From assembly GCF_014058705.1 (NCBI RefSeq), contig NZ_CP059692.1:2423001-2487000 (forward strand): a stretch of 64,000 bases of DNA, read 5' to 3'. Position 1 is the stretch's first letter, and each line of letters opens with the position of its first letter. Below are positions 16,842 through 25,971 of the stretch, piece by piece. The stretch comes from Aureimonas mangrovi (GTDB taxonomy: Bacteria; Pseudomonadota; Alphaproteobacteria; Rhizobiales; Rhizobiaceae). The notes beneath the pieces are model-generated. The model saw only the letters and a program-made list of their open reading frames with translations, was not told the DNA's origin and made no database searches. The position numbers and the translations under genes are program-made.

Positions 16842-17549
16842 TCAGGCGCCGGCGCTCCAGACGCCTTCGCGCAGGAGCATGGCGGTGGCCGCCTCCTGCT
16901 CCGCGATGCGTTTGGAACGTCCGGTGCCCTGCGTCGGCTTCACGCCCTGAACGCTCGCGCTGACGGTGAAGACGGGTTCGTGATCGGGCCCCGTTCGCTC
17001 CAGCATCTCGTAGCGCGGCGGCTGGCCGCAGCGCTTGTGCGCCCATTCCTGCAGCTCGGTCTTGGGATCGCGCCGCGCGAAGGATGCCTGCCCCAGCCGG
17101 ACCTCCCAGAAGCGCAGGATGAAGGCGCGCGCCGCCGGCAGTCCGTGATCGAGATAGACCGCCGCGATCAGCGCCTCCACCACGTCGGCGCGCACGTTCC
17201 GCGTGCGCTCGCCACCGAGCGACTTGAGATCGCCGCCATGGCGTATGAACCGCTCCAGCCCGATCTCGTCGGCGACCTCCGCACAGGTCTCGGCCGAGAC
17301 GAGCGTGTTGAGCCGCACCGAAAGATCGCCCTCGTCCGATCCTGGATACAGCTCGAACAGGCGCTCTGCGACGACAAGGCCGAGCACGCGATCGCCGAGG
17401 AACTCCAGCCGCTCGTAATCGGCCCCGTCGCCGCGCCTGCGCAGCGAGGAATGGGTCAGCGCGCGCTCCAGCCGGGCGCGGTCCGCGAAGCGGATGCCGA
17501 TCAGTTCCTCGAGGCCGCCCGCGAGTTCGGGGCGCCTCAACCGAGCCAT
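16842..17549 (-). CDS. rnc: ribonuclease III
   Basis: Double-stranded-RNA endonuclease that processes rRNA and some mRNAs. 235 aa from the ATG at 17549. The catalytic signature ERLEFLGDRVLGL sits in the N-terminal domain, DVVEALIAAVYLDHG supplies the second acidic cluster, and the C-terminal dsRNA-binding domain runs from DPKTELQEWAHKRC to SKRIAEQEAATAMLL. The preferred start overlaps the lepB end by 13 bases; a GTG 12 codons upstream is also open but would overlap more. Part of the lepB-rnc-era-recO operon, an order conserved in alphaproteobacteria. Confidence 0.96.
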   Translation of the reverse strand: MARLRRPELAGGLEELIGIRFADRARLERALTHSSLRRRGDGADYERLEFLGDRVLGLVVAERLFELYPGSDEGDLSVRLNTLVSAETCAEVADEIGLERFIRHGGDLKSLGGERTRNVRADVVEALIAAVYLDHGLPAARAFILRFWEVRLGQASFARRDPKTELQEWAHKRCGQPPRYEMLERTGPDHEPVFTVSASVQGVKPTQGTGRSKRIAEQEAATAMLLREGVWSAGA

Positions 17550-18271
17550 GTCAGGAGACGGCCCGGACGCAGGCTCGTCGGCCACTGCCAGATCTCGAGC
17601 GGCGAGACGTCGTTGTCGATCGAGAAGAAGATCACCTGCGCCTTGCCGACGAAGTTCTCGAAGGGCACGTAGCCGACGTCGAAGCGTGAATCGGCCGAAT
17701 TGTCGCGATTGTCACCCATCATGAAGTAATGCCCCTCGGGCACCACGAACTCGCGCGTGTTGTCGCCGGCCGAGGCGGGTGTGATGTCGAGCGTCAGATA
17801 GCTGACGCCGTTCGGCAGCGTCTCGCGATACTGCGGAACGCGCTCGCCATCGGAGCCGACGAACGTTTCGACGGGCTCCTTCGGCACCGCTTCTCCGTTG
17901 AGGTAAAGGACGCCGTCACGCATCTGCACCCGGTCCCCGGGCATGCCGACGAGGCGCTTGATGTAGTCGACCTGCGGCTCGTTCGGCTTGCGGAAGACGA
18001 CCACGTCGCCCAGTTCGGGATCGGAGGCGAGGACGCGCCCGTCGAAGAGGTCCGGCGAAAGCGGGAACGAATATTTCGAGAAGCCGTAGCTCCACTTGGT
18101 CACGAAGAGATAGTCGCCGACGAGAAGCGTCGGCATCATCGAGCCTGAGGGAATGGAGAAGGGCTGGAAGAGGAAGGTGCGGATCACCAGCGCCAGCAAC
18201 AGCGCCTGCACGATGACCTTCACGGTCTCGCCGAAACCGCCCTTTTCCTTGCGTTCGGCCCGCTCGACCAT
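17537..18271 (-). CDS. lepB: signal peptidase I
   Basis: Inner-membrane serine/lysine protease that removes signal peptides from exported proteins. 244 aa from the ATG at 18271, which follows AAGGGC; an in-frame start 12 codons upstream would add a short tail. One membrane segment (VKVIVQALLLALVIRTFLF) precedes the catalytic Ser in PSGSMMPTL. The general-base Lys is in VDYIKRLVGMPGD and the C-terminal box is GHYFMMGDNRDNSADSR. Length and motifs match alphaproteobacterial LepB. It lies 112 bases after acpS and overlaps rnc. Confidence 0.96.
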   Translation of the reverse strand: MVERAERKEKGGFGETVKVIVQALLLALVIRTFLFQPFSIPSGSMMPTLLVGDYLFVTKWSYGFSKYSFPLSPDLFDGRVLASDPELGDVVVFRKPNEPQVDYIKRLVGMPGDRVQMRDGVLYLNGEAVPKEPVETFVGSDGERVPQYRETLPNGVSYLTLDITPASAGDNTREFVVPEGHYFMMGDNRDNSADSRFDVGYVPFENFVGKAQVIFFSIDNDVSPLEIWQWPTSLRPGRLLTWLG

Positions 18272-18383
18272 GTTCTGCCCTTCGAATCCGATGTGGCGGG
18301 CCAGCAAGCCGCGCCAGCGCCTTAGTAATGACTTGGGGGTGTCAGGGCAATGAGCGCCCGGTTGTTTTGCCGCGCCCGCGCCA

Positions 18384-18788
18384 TCACGATGCCGAAGGCC
18401 GCGCCTCGATGACGACGAAGGCCTGAGCGAGAGGATGGTCGTCGGTGATCGTCAGATGCACGAAGGCCTCGTGGCCCTGCGGCGTCAGTTCCCTGAGGCG
18501 CTCGGCTGCCCCGCCCGTCAGGCGCATCGTCGGCTGGCCGCCCGGCAAATTGACGACGCCCATGTCGCGCCAGAAGACACCGCGCGCGAGACCGGTCCCC
18601 AGCGCCTTGGCACAGGCCTCCTTGGCCGCGAAGCGCTTGGCGTAAGAGGCCGCGCGCTGCGCGCGCCGATCGGACTTCGCCCGCTCGACAGGCGTGAAGA
18701 CGCGCGCCTGGAAGCGCTCGCCATGCCGCTCCAGCGTCTTCTCGATGCGTCGGATGTCGATGAGGTCCGAGCCGATGCCGATGATCAT
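18384..18788 (-). CDS. acpS: holo-[acyl-carrier-protein] synthase
   Basis: Transfers 4'-phosphopantetheine from CoA to acyl carrier protein, activating it for fatty acid synthesis. 134 aa. [15 protein letters not shown] holds the metal-binding Asp8, and [15 protein letters not shown] the conserved Glu and Lys; [18 protein letters not shown] closes the fold. It begins 10 bases after the rsh stop, so rsh and acpS are probably co-transcribed, and lepB follows. Confidence 0.96.
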   Translation of the reverse strand: MIIGIGSDLIDIRRIEKTLERHGERFQARVFTPVERAKSDRRAQRAASYAKRFAAKEACAKALGTGLARGVFWRDMGVVNLPGGQPTMRLTGGAAERLRELTPQGHEAFVHLTITDDHPLAQAFVVIEARPSAS

Positions 18789-18798
18789 CGCGCCGCCC

Positions 18799-21024
18799 TC
18801 ACCCGTTCACCCGCACGGCGTCCGTCACGCAGGTGCGGGCGCGAAGCTGGTTCAGCGTGCGCATCAGGTGCGGGAGATTCCAGACCTCGAGGTCGATCAT
18901 CATCACGGTCACGTCCGGCGCGGTCGTCACCATGGAGAGGTTGTGGATGTTGGCGTCGTTCTGCGCGATCGTGTCGGCGATCTCGGCGAGCGTTCCAGGT
19001 TCGTTGATCGCCGAGACGCGAACCCTCGCAGGAAAGCGCGTCGACATCTCGGCGTCGAGGTCCCAGCGCACGTCCACCCAGCGGTCGGGCTCGTCGTCGA
19101 AATCGGTGAGCGCAGGGGACTGGATCGGGTAGATGGTGATGCCCTTGCCGGGCTCGATGATGCCGACGATCCGATCTCCGGGCACGGCACCATCCGGCGA
19201 GAAGCGCACCGGCAGATCGTTGCCCGTGCCGCGGATCGGCAGCGCGCCGGGCTTCTCCTCCGGGCTCTTCGGGCTCTTCGAGCGGCCGGGAATGCGGAAG
19301 ATCATGCCGGCCGCCGTGCGCAGGCCGAACCAGCCCTCCTCCTCGCTCTTCACCGCGGGCTTCACGGCGCGCGAATCCTGGAAGTCCGGGTGGACGGCGC
19401 GCAGCACGTCCGCCGAGGCGAGCTCGCCTCGCCCGACGGAGGCCAGCGCGTCCTCCACTTCCTTGTGCCCGACCTTCGAGAGGTAGGGCTTCAGGCTCTC
19501 CTTGGAGAAGGTCTTGCCGGAGCGGGCGAAGGCGCGCTCGAGGATCTGCTGGCCGAGCCCGGAATACTGCTTGCGGATCGACATCTTGGTGGCGCGGCGG
19601 ATGGCGGCGCGCGCCTTGCCGGTGATGGCGACCGATTCCCACGCCTGCGGCGGCGTCGAGGCCTTGGAGCGGATGATCTCCACCTCGTCGCCATTGGCGA
19701 GTTCGGTGACGACGGGCATGATGCGGCCGTTGATCTTGCAGCCGACGCATGTGTCGCCGACGTCCGTGTGGACGGCGTAGGCGAAGTCGATCGGCGTCGC
19801 GCCGCGCGGCAGCGCGATCAGCCGACCCTTCGGCGTGAAGCAGAAGACCTGGTCCTGGAAGAGTTCGAGCTTGGTGTTCTCGAGGAACTCCTCCGGCGTT
19901 TCGCCCTCCGACAGCATCTCGATCGTGCGCCGAAGCCATGCGAAGGCCGATGATTCGCTGCGCAGGCGGTCGGCCGGGCCGTCCTGCGGCACGCCGTCCT
20001 TGTAGAGCTCGTGGGCGGCGATGCCGTATTCGGCCACCTCGTGCATCTCTCGCGTGCGGATCTGAAGTTCGACACGCTGGCGCGAGGGACCGACGATGGT
20101 GGTGTGGATCGAGCGATAGTCGTTCTGCTTGGGGATCGAGATGTAGTCCTTGAACCGCCCCGGCACGAGCGGCCAGGTGCGGTGGACGATGCCGAGCGTG
20201 CGGTAGCAGTCCTCCTCGCTCGCCACGATCACCCGGAAACCGAAGATGTCGGAGAGCTGTTCGAGGGAGAGCGCCTTCCTCTGCATCTTCGAGAAGACCG
20301 AGTAGGGCTTCTTCTGGCGCCCGGAAACCTCCGCCTCGATGCCGCTTTCGGCGAGGCGCTGCGTCAGCGTCTCCTCGATCTGGGCGATGGTCCCGGCATG
20401 CTTCTCGCGCAGCTCGTTCAGGCGCGCGGTGACGGTCTCGTAGGCCTCGAGGTTCACGTGGCGGAAGGCGAGGTTCTCCAGTTCCTCGCGCATGCCCTGC
20501 ATGCCCATGCGCCCGGCGAGCGGCCCGTAGATGTCGAGCGTCTCCTGCGCGATGCGCGCGCGCTTGTCCTCACGCATGTGGTGGAGCGTGCGCATGTTGT
20601 GGAGGCGGTCGGCGAGTTTGACGAGAAGCACGCGGATGTCGTCGGCGATGGCGAGAAGCAGCTTGCGCAGGTTCTCGGCCTGCTCGGCCTTCTTGGAGAC
20701 GAGCTCGAGGCGCTTCAGCTTGGTCAGGCCCTCGACGAGCTGACCGATGCGCGGGCCGAAGAGCTGGTCGATCTCCTTGCGCGTCGCGTCCGTGTCCTCG
20801 ATCGTGTCGTGCAGCAGCGCGACCGCGATCGTCTGCTCGTCGAGATGCAGATCCGTGAGGATCGCGGCCACTTCGAGCGGATGGGAGAAATACGGATCGC
20901 CCGAGGCGCGCTTCTGCGCCCCGTGCTTCTGCATGGCATAGACATAGGCCCGATTCAGCAGCCCCTCGTCGACATTGGGCTTGTACGCGGCGACCCGCTC
21001 GACGAGTTCGTATTGGCGCATCAT
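18799..21024 (-). CDS. rsh: bifunctional (p)ppGpp synthetase/hydrolase (Rsh)
   Basis: Makes and degrades the stringent-response alarmone. 741 aa. The N-terminal hydrolase HD domain carries [11 protein letters not shown] and the HDTIEDT motif; [14 protein letters not shown] belongs to the same domain. The synthetase domain has [38 protein letters not shown] and [20 protein letters not shown] follows ([16 protein letters not shown], about 400), then a helical region and a C-terminal ACT domain ([18 protein letters not shown]). All domains are complete, as expected for the single rhizobial Rsh. GGAGG lies somewhat far (about 13 bases) from paired ATG codons at 21019-21024. Confidence 0.96.
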   Translation of the reverse strand: MMRQYELVERVAAYKPNVDEGLLNRAYVYAMQKHGAQKRASGDPYFSHPLEVAAILTDLHLDEQTIAVALLHDTIEDTDATRKEIDQLFGPRIGQLVEGLTKLKRLELVSKKAEQAENLRKLLLAIADDIRVLLVKLADRLHNMRTLHHMREDKRARIAQETLDIYGPLAGRMGMQGMREELENLAFRHVNLEAYETVTARLNELREKHAGTIAQIEETLTQRLAESGIEAEVSGRQKKPYSVFSKMQRKALSLEQLSDIFGFRVIVASEEDCYRTLGIVHRTWPLVPGRFKDYISIPKQNDYRSIHTTIVGPSRQRVELQIRTREMHEVAEYGIAAHELYKDGVPQDGPADRLRSESSAFAWLRRTIEMLSEGETPEEFLENTKLELFQDQVFCFTPKGRLIALPRGATPIDFAYAVHTDVGDTCVGCKINGRIMPVVTELANGDEVEIIRSKASTPPQAWESVAITGKARAAIRRATKMSIRKQYSGLGQQILERAFARSGKTFSKESLKPYLSKVGHKEVEDALASVGRGELASADVLRAVHPDFQDSRAVKPAVKSEEEGWFGLRTAAGMIFRIPGRSKSPKSPEEKPGALPIRGTGNDLPVRFSPDGAVPGDRIVGIIEPGKGITIYPIQSPALTDFDDEPDRWVDVRWDLDAEMSTRFPARVRVSAINEPGTLAEIADTIAQNDANIHNLSMVTTAPDVTVMMIDLEVWNLPHLMRTLNQLRARTCVTDAVRVNG

Positions 21025-21051
21025 CGAAGCGCGATATCCTCCGGAACGAAG

Positions 21052-21081
21052 AAGGGGCGCGGCCGGACGGCCGCACCCCTT
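21052..21081 (-). terminator. strong hairpin between rpoZ and rsh
   Basis: AAGGGGCGCGGCC and GGCCGCACCCCTT flank a four-base loop. On the minus strand the single mismatch becomes a U-G wobble, giving a 13-pair stem, so the structure fits minus-strand RNA. The T tract after it is weak (TTCTTC). It probably ends or attenuates rpoZ transcripts before rsh. Confidence 0.5.
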
Positions 21082-21132
21082 TCATATAAGGCTTCCAAAG
21101 TGCCCTGCGGAAGGGTCCGCAGACGCGCCTTC

Positions 21133-21552
21133 TCAGAAATCGTCGTTCTTCTCGGGCGGCACCAGGCCCTCGATGCCTGCGAGGAGATCGTCCTCGGACA
21201 TGCGGTCGAAGGCGATGTTGTCGTCCTCGCCATTGGCGGCGAGCGCATCGGCGGCCGCGGCGGACGAATCCGACCCTTGCGTGATCGCGCCGGCCGAAGG
21301 CGCCTGCGGCTCCGGCTCATCCACTTCGACGTGCTTCTGCAGCGAGTGAATCAGGTCTTCCTTCAGGTCGTCGGGCGAGAGCGTCTCGTCGGCGATCTCG
21401 CGCAGCGCGACGACCGGGTTCTTGTCGTTGTCGCGGTCGATGGTGATCGGCTGGCCCTGCGCGATGAGGCGGGCGCGGTGGCTAGCGAGGAGCACGAGCT
21501 CGAAGCGGTTCTCGACCTTATCGACGCAGTCTTCTACGGTGACGCGGGCCAT
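21133..21552 (-). CDS. rpoZ: RNA polymerase omega subunit
   Basis: Small subunit that binds beta' and stabilises RNA polymerase. 139 aa: the omega fold occupies about 1-65 ([46 protein letters not shown]) and is followed by the long acidic, Ser/Ala-rich tail common in rhizobial RpoZ. AGGAGACAGG precedes the ATG. First gene of the minus-strand cluster leading to rsh and acpS; the promoter should lie in 21553-21640. Confidence 0.96.
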   Translation of the reverse strand: MARVTVEDCVDKVENRFELVLLASHRARLIAQGQPITIDRDNDKNPVVALREIADETLSPDDLKEDLIHSLQKHVEVDEPEPQAPSAGAITQGSDSSAAAADALAANGEDDNIAFDRMSEDDLLAGIEGLVPPEKNDDF

Positions 21553-21717
21553 GGCCTGTCTCCTCGTGTTTTCGCATGAGCGGGATCAAGGGGCTCCCTT
21601 ATCGCCTTGACAGTGCGAAGACAAGGGGTTGTTGCTCCCGCACGGTTGACGCGAGGGTGCATCTGCCGTCTTCCAGCCCGGCGATCCGCCGTGGCCACCC
21701 GAAAGCCGACCGTCACC

Positions 21718-22365
21718 ATGCCCCTCCCCGCTGTCCCGTCCGACTGCCCGCTCTGCCCGCGCCTTGCCGCCTTCCGCCACGAATGGCGCGCGAAGGAGCC
21801 CGGCTGGCACAACGCTCCGGTGCCCGAGTTCCTGCCCGAAGGCGGCGCACAGGCCGTGCGCCTCCTCGTCGTGGGCCTCGCGCCGGGCCTGCGCGGCGCG
21901 AACCGCACCGGGCGCCCCTTCACCGGAGACTATGCGGGCGACCTTCTCTATGCCACGCTCAAGCGCTTCGGCTTCGCGCGCGGCACCTTCGCGGCGCGCC
22001 CGGACGACGGGCTGACGCTGATCGACGCCGCCATCGTCAATGCCGTGCGCTGTGTGCCGCCGCAGAACAAGCCGACGGGGCCGGAGATCAACACCTGCCG
22101 GCAGTTCCTCACCCCGGCGATCGGGGCTTCTCCGCGCCTCTCCGTCATCGTCACGCTCGGCCGCATCGCCCACGATTCGACGGTGCGCGCGCTGGGTGCC
22201 AGGCTGAAGGACGCCCCCTTCGCGCACGCTGCGCAAACGCGCATCGGCGGCATCGACATCGTCTCCAGCTACCATTGCTCGCGCTACAACACGAACACCG
22301 GCCGGCTGACCGAGGCGATGTTCACCGACGTCTTCGAGAAGGCGCGCGCGGCCCTCGACGCCTAG
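21718..22365 (+). CDS. uracil-DNA glycosylase, family 5-like (UdgB)
   Basis: Predicted base-excision glycosylase of the family 5 (UDGb) type, which removes uracil and sometimes deaminated purines. 215 aa from ATG 21718; a GTG nine codons upstream is possible. Motif A is GLAPGLRGANRTGRPFTGDY (near 54) and motif B HCSRYNTNTGRLT (near 185). Four Fe-S cluster cysteines fit the family pattern: CPLC at the N-terminus and the pair in RCVPP and TCRQFL. Monocistronic, divergent from rpoZ. A second glycosylase, family 4-like, is at 48749. Confidence 0.88.
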   Translation: MPLPAVPSDCPLCPRLAAFRHEWRAKEPGWHNAPVPEFLPEGGAQAVRLLVVGLAPGLRGANRTGRPFTGDYAGDLLYATLKRFGFARGTFAARPDDGLTLIDAAIVNAVRCVPPQNKPTGPEINTCRQFLTPAIGASPRLSVIVTLGRIAHDSTVRALGARLKDAPFAHAAQTRIGGIDIVSSYHCSRYNTNTGRLTEAMFTDVFEKARAALDA

Positions 22366-22398
22366 CGGCGCGCGCTTTGACACAGAAACCGGAACGCC

Positions 22399-23256
22399 TC
22401 AGCCGAGCTTGGCCAGGAAGCCGCGCATCAGATCGGCGATCTCCGTCGCATGCGTTTCCAGCGCGAAGTGCCCGGCATCGAGGAGATGGATCTCCGCGTC
22501 CGGCAGGTCGCGCCGATACGCCTCGGCGCCTGCCGGAACGAAAGCCGGGTCGTGCCGCCCCCACACCGCCAGGAGCGGCGGGCGATGCGCGCGGAAATAG
22601 GCCTGGAAGGACGGGTAGAGCGCGACGTTCGAGCGATAGTCGAGAATGAGGTCGAGTTGGATCTCCTCGGCGCCCGGCCGCGACATGTAGGCGATGTCGA
22701 GCTCGTACCCGTCGGGTGACAGGCGCCTCGGGTCGGCGCCCGTCCCGTACTGCCACTCCCGGATCGTCTGCGGCGAAAGGGAGGGCCGGCAGGCTTCGCG
22801 GTTCTCGGCACTCGGCTCTCGCCAATAGGCCTCCCATGATCCCCACTCATCGCTGAACCCGTCGAGATACGCATTGCCGTTTTGCGAGACGATCGCCGAG
22901 ACGCGTTCGGGATGACGCGTGGCGAGACGCAGGCCGACCGGCGCGCCATAGTCGAAGACATAGAGCGCATAGCGGTCGAGCCCCATGGCGTCCGTGAAAC
23001 CTTCGATCACGTCGGCAAGCTCGTCGAACGTATAGTCGAACATGCCGCGCGGCGGCGCCTTCGTCTGGCCGAAGCCCGGCAGGTCCGGCGCGATCAGGCG
23101 GAAGCGATCGGCCAGAAGCGGGATGAGATCCCGGAACATGTGGCTGGCGCTCGGAAAGCCGTGCAGCAGCAGGATCACCGGCGCGTCGGCAGGCCCTGCC
23201 TCGCGGTAGAAGACGCTGACGTCACCGACGTCCTGAAATCCGTATCTCGCAATCAT
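22399..23256 (-). CDS. alpha/beta hydrolase (haloalkane dehalogenase/epoxide hydrolase-like)
   Basis: 285-aa alpha/beta hydrolase. The oxyanion region is LLLHGFPSASHMFRDLIP, and the nucleophile elbow reads VFDYGAPVG with Asp as nucleophile, as in dehalogenases and epoxide hydrolases. The acid loop VWGRHDPAF and LLDAGHFALETH with the catalytic His are present. Substrate unknown. It is transcribed divergently from a LysR-type regulator 100 bases away, which probably controls it, with a palindrome between them. Confidence 0.88.
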   Translation of the reverse strand: MIARYGFQDVGDVSVFYREAGPADAPVILLLHGFPSASHMFRDLIPLLADRFRLIAPDLPGFGQTKAPPRGMFDYTFDELADVIEGFTDAMGLDRYALYVFDYGAPVGLRLATRHPERVSAIVSQNGNAYLDGFSDEWGSWEAYWREPSAENREACRPSLSPQTIREWQYGTGADPRRLSPDGYELDIAYMSRPGAEEIQLDLILDYRSNVALYPSFQAYFRAHRPPLLAVWGRHDPAFVPAGAEAYRRDLPDAEIHLLDAGHFALETHATEIADLMRGFLAKLG

Positions 23257-23317
23257 CGCTCAATCCTTTCCCTCGGAGAAGGAAAAGCTATCGCTAGCTG
23301 CGCGATGAAATAATATG

Positions 23318-23332
23318 GCTTTTCCGAAAAGC
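23318..23332. promoter_or_regulatory. palindrome between alpha/beta hydrolase and LysR genes
   Basis: GCTTTTC and GAAAAGC flank a single base, a perfect 15-base inverted repeat in the 100-base divergent region. The spot suits a LysR operator for both promoters. Whether this regulator binds it is inferred. Confidence 0.4.
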
Positions 23333-23356
23333 TTGATTTCAGATTCTGGAACGATC

Positions 23357-24253
23357 ATGGACCGCCTCGACGCCATCGCCATCTTCGTCGCCGTGGTCGA
23401 CGCCGGATCTCTCGCAGCGGCAGCGCGCCGGCTCGCCCGCTCGCCCGCCTCGGTGACGCGAGCCGTCGCGCAGGTGGAAGCCGAAGCAGGGGAGCGCCTT
23501 CTGGAACGCACGACGAGGCGCTTCGCGGTGACGGAGGCCGGCGCGCGCCACGCCGCCGTCTACCGCGCGGTTCTCGGCGAAATCGGAGCATTGCGACGCG
23601 CAGACGGCAACGTCGAAATCGCCGGGACCGTCGTCGTCACGGCGCCCGAGCTCTACGGACGAATGCATGTCACGCCGGTGGTGGCGAGCTTCATGGAGCG
23701 CCATCCCGCCGCGCGGGTGCGCCTTCTCCTCCTCAACCGGATGGTGGATCTCGTCTCGGAGGGCGTCAATGTCGCGATCCGCCTCGCCGAGCTTCCCGAT
23801 TCATCGCTGACGGCGATCCGGCTCGGTCAAGTGCGTCGCCTCACCTGCGCGGCACCCGCTTATCTGCAGACCAACCCCGGGCCGAAGCACCCTTCCGGGC
23901 TTGCGGAGCATCGCTGCATCGGGCTCAACGATGCCGGCACGCAGGAGCTCTGGCCCTACCGCGAGGCTGATGGTCGCATCCGCTCCGTTCGCGTGACCTG
24001 CGCCCTTGCGTCGAACAACGCCGCCGCCGCCATCGATGCGGCCGAGCGCGGCATGGGGATCGTGCGCCCCCTCTCCTATCAGGTCGAACGGCAGATCGCG
24101 GACGGGCGCCTCGAGACGATCCTCGAGCCGTACGAGCCCGACCCTGTGCCCGTCAGCATGGTGTTCCAGCCGGCGCGCCCCGCCGGCGGCGCGGCGCGCG
24201 CCTTCATCGACCATGCCGCACCGCTTCTGCGGAAGGCGGCGAGCAACGCCTAG
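23357..24253 (+). CDS. LysR-family transcriptional regulator
   Basis: 298-aa LysR-type regulator. The N-terminal helix-turn-helix runs [20 protein letters not shown], then [19 protein letters not shown] and [15 protein letters not shown], and the effector-binding domain from about 90 onwards contains [20 protein letters not shown] and [17 protein letters not shown]. The ATG at 23357 starts the conserved helix, so an upstream in-frame start is not used. Divergent from the hydrolase at 22399. Its TAG stop shares the tetramer CTAG with the stop of smpB on the other strand. Confidence 0.93.
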   Translation: MDRLDAIAIFVAVVDAGSLAAAARRLARSPASVTRAVAQVEAEAGERLLERTTRRFAVTEAGARHAAVYRAVLGEIGALRRADGNVEIAGTVVVTAPELYGRMHVTPVVASFMERHPAARVRLLLLNRMVDLVSEGVNVAIRLAELPDSSLTAIRLGQVRRLTCAAPAYLQTNPGPKHPSGLAEHRCIGLNDAGTQELWPYREADGRIRSVRVTCALASNNAAAAIDAAERGMGIVRPLSYQVERQIADGRLETILEPYEPDPVPVSMVFQPARPAGGAARAFIDHAAPLLRKAASNA

Positions 24254-24729
24254 TCCCGGCCGCCTTCCTTCATCAGGCGCTGCTTCTGGCGGTTCCAGTC
24301 ACGCTCCTTCAGCGTCTCACGCTTGTCGGGCGCGTTCTTGCCGCGCGCGACCGCAAGCTCCAGCTTCGCGCGGCCGCGCTCGTTGAAGTAGATCTTCAAC
24401 GGCACCAGCGTCATGCCGTCGCGCTGTACCGCACCGGCGAGACGGTTGCGTTGCGCCGCGTGGACGAGGATCTTCCGCCGCCGCTTCGGTTCATGGTTGA
24501 AGCGGTTGGCCTGTAGATATTCCGGCACGAAGGAGTTGATCAGCCAGATCTCCCCGCCCTCCTCCGTCGCGTAGGATTCGGCGATGGTCGCGCGGCCCTC
24601 GCGCAGCGACTTGACCTCGGTGCCCGTGAGCACGAGCCCAGCCTCCAGCGTATCGACGATCTCGTAGTTGAACCGCGCCTTGCGGTTCTCCGCCGCGACG
24701 TTCGACTTGTCCTTCTTCGCCTTGGCCAT
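24250..24729 (-). CDS. smpB: SsrA-binding protein SmpB
   Basis: Binds tmRNA and brings it to stalled ribosomes for trans-translation. About 159 aa, standard. Typical sequence: [73 protein letters not shown] and the basic tail [13 protein letters not shown]. The start region is unusual: no clear ribosome-binding site, a strong hairpin ends about ten bases upstream, and ATGTGATG places a two-codon start-stop frame over the start. The dapA gene lies 89 bases upstream on the same strand. Confidence 0.96.
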   Translation of the reverse strand: MAKAKKDKSNVAAENRKARFNYEIVDTLEAGLVLTGTEVKSLREGRATIAESYATEEGGEIWLINSFVPEYLQANRFNHEPKRRRKILVHAAQRNRLAGAVQRDGMTLVPLKIYFNERGRAKLELAVARGKNAPDKRETLKERDWNRQKQRLMKEGGRD

Positions 24730-24738
24730 CACATCGCC

Positions 24739-24763
24739 GGCGAAGGCACAACGCGCCTTCGCC
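24739..24763 (-). promoter_or_regulatory. hairpin just upstream of smpB
   Basis: GGCGAAGGC and GCCTTCGCC, nine perfect base pairs around a seven-base loop, end ten bases before the smpB ATG. There is no T tract on the minus strand, so a terminator is unlikely; it would sit where the ribosome binds and could limit initiation. Confidence 0.4.
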
Positions 24764-24818
24764 CCTTTCCGTCCTGTCGCATCGCGGCTCCGTCAGATGT
24801 GGCCGCGTGCCCTTCCTG

Positions 24819-25700
24819 TCAATTGACGAGCCCGGCGTGAACGAGCGCGGCGTCGATCGCCCGCTCCGTCGAAGCCTCGATCGGCACGAGCGGCGAGCGC
24901 ACGACGTTGCGCACATGGCCGATGCGCGAGAGCGCATATTTCACGCCGCACAGACCGGGCTCGATGAAGATCGCCTTGTGCAGCGGGAACAGCCGGTCCT
25001 GCAGTTCCAGAGCGCGGACGTTCTCTCCGGCAAGACTGGCCGCCTGGAACTCGGCGCACAGGCGCGGCGCGACGTTCGCCGTCACCGAGATGCACCCGTG
25101 GCCGCCCTGCGCGTTGAAGCCGAGCGCCGTCGCGTCCTCGCCCGAGAGCTGGATGAAGTCCGTGCCGCAGTGCAGGCGCTGGTCGGAGACGCGATCGAGC
25201 TTGGCGGTCGCGTCCTTCACGCCGACGATGTTGGAAAAGTCGCGCGCGAGCTGGCCCATCGTCTCCGGCATCAGGTCGATGACCGAGCGCGGCGGGATGT
25301 TGTAGATCATGATCGGCAGGCTGGTGGCCTTGGCCACGGCCGCGAAATGGGCATAGAGGCCGCGCTGCGTCGGCTTGTTGTAATAGGGCGTGACGACGAG
25401 CGCGCCATCCGCGCCCGCGCTTTCGGCGAACTTGACGAGATCGATCGCCTCGGCCGTGTTGTTGGAGCCGGCACCCGCGATGACCGGGACGCGGCCCGCG
25501 GCGACCTCGATGCAGATCTCTACCACGCGCTTGTGCTCGTCATGGGTGAGCGTCGGTGTCTCGCCCGTGGTGCCGACCGGCACGAGGCCGTCGGAGCCCT
25601 CGGCGATCTGCCATTCGACGAGCGCACGGAAGCCGGCCTCGTCGAGACCGCCGTCCTCGGCGAACGGGGTGACGAGCGCCGTCAACGAACCCCTGAACAT
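24819..25700 (-). CDS. dapA: 4-hydroxy-tetrahydrodipicolinate synthase
   Basis: Class I aldolase that joins pyruvate and aspartate semialdehyde, the first committed step to lysine and diaminopimelate. 293 aa. The Schiff-base Lys is in [14 protein letters not shown], the catalytic Tyr in [13 protein letters not shown], and [17 protein letters not shown] and [19 protein letters not shown] are standard. GGAGGG lies seven bases before the ATG at 25700, which is preferred over an in-frame start seven codons upstream. Divergent from the lytic transglycosylase gene; both concern peptidoglycan. Confidence 0.95.
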   Translation of the reverse strand: MFRGSLTALVTPFAEDGGLDEAGFRALVEWQIAEGSDGLVPVGTTGETPTLTHDEHKRVVEICIEVAAGRVPVIAGAGSNNTAEAIDLVKFAESAGADGALVVTPYYNKPTQRGLYAHFAAVAKATSLPIMIYNIPPRSVIDLMPETMGQLARDFSNIVGVKDATAKLDRVSDQRLHCGTDFIQLSGEDATALGFNAQGGHGCISVTANVAPRLCAEFQAASLAGENVRALELQDRLFPLHKAIFIEPGLCGVKYALSRIGHVRNVVRSPLVPIEASTERAIDAALVHAGLVN

Positions 25701-25971
25701 GAAACTCCCTCCAGCCTGCACGCGGCTTCACGCCCCTGTCATCGGGCGAACACAGATCAGCCGTCTTGGTCGGCGCGAATGGCGGCACCATAGTGAAGCG
25801 CCCCCCTCGAGACAAGGAGACCGGCCCCTGCGAGCCCCACGCGAGATCAGCTCCGGAGCGCCCCGCCGGCTTTACCAACTCTTCACCGCGCCCGTGAGAG
25901 ATTTGGTCACCATGCCGACACGGACCGGACGCTTTCCCGCGCCCGGCCGGAGCTTATCCGAAAGGCTCGCG

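Noticed and set aside
15498-17672. 724-codon plus-strand frame across recO, era and rnc
   Set aside because: Spans three certain genes of the other strand and has no family signature.
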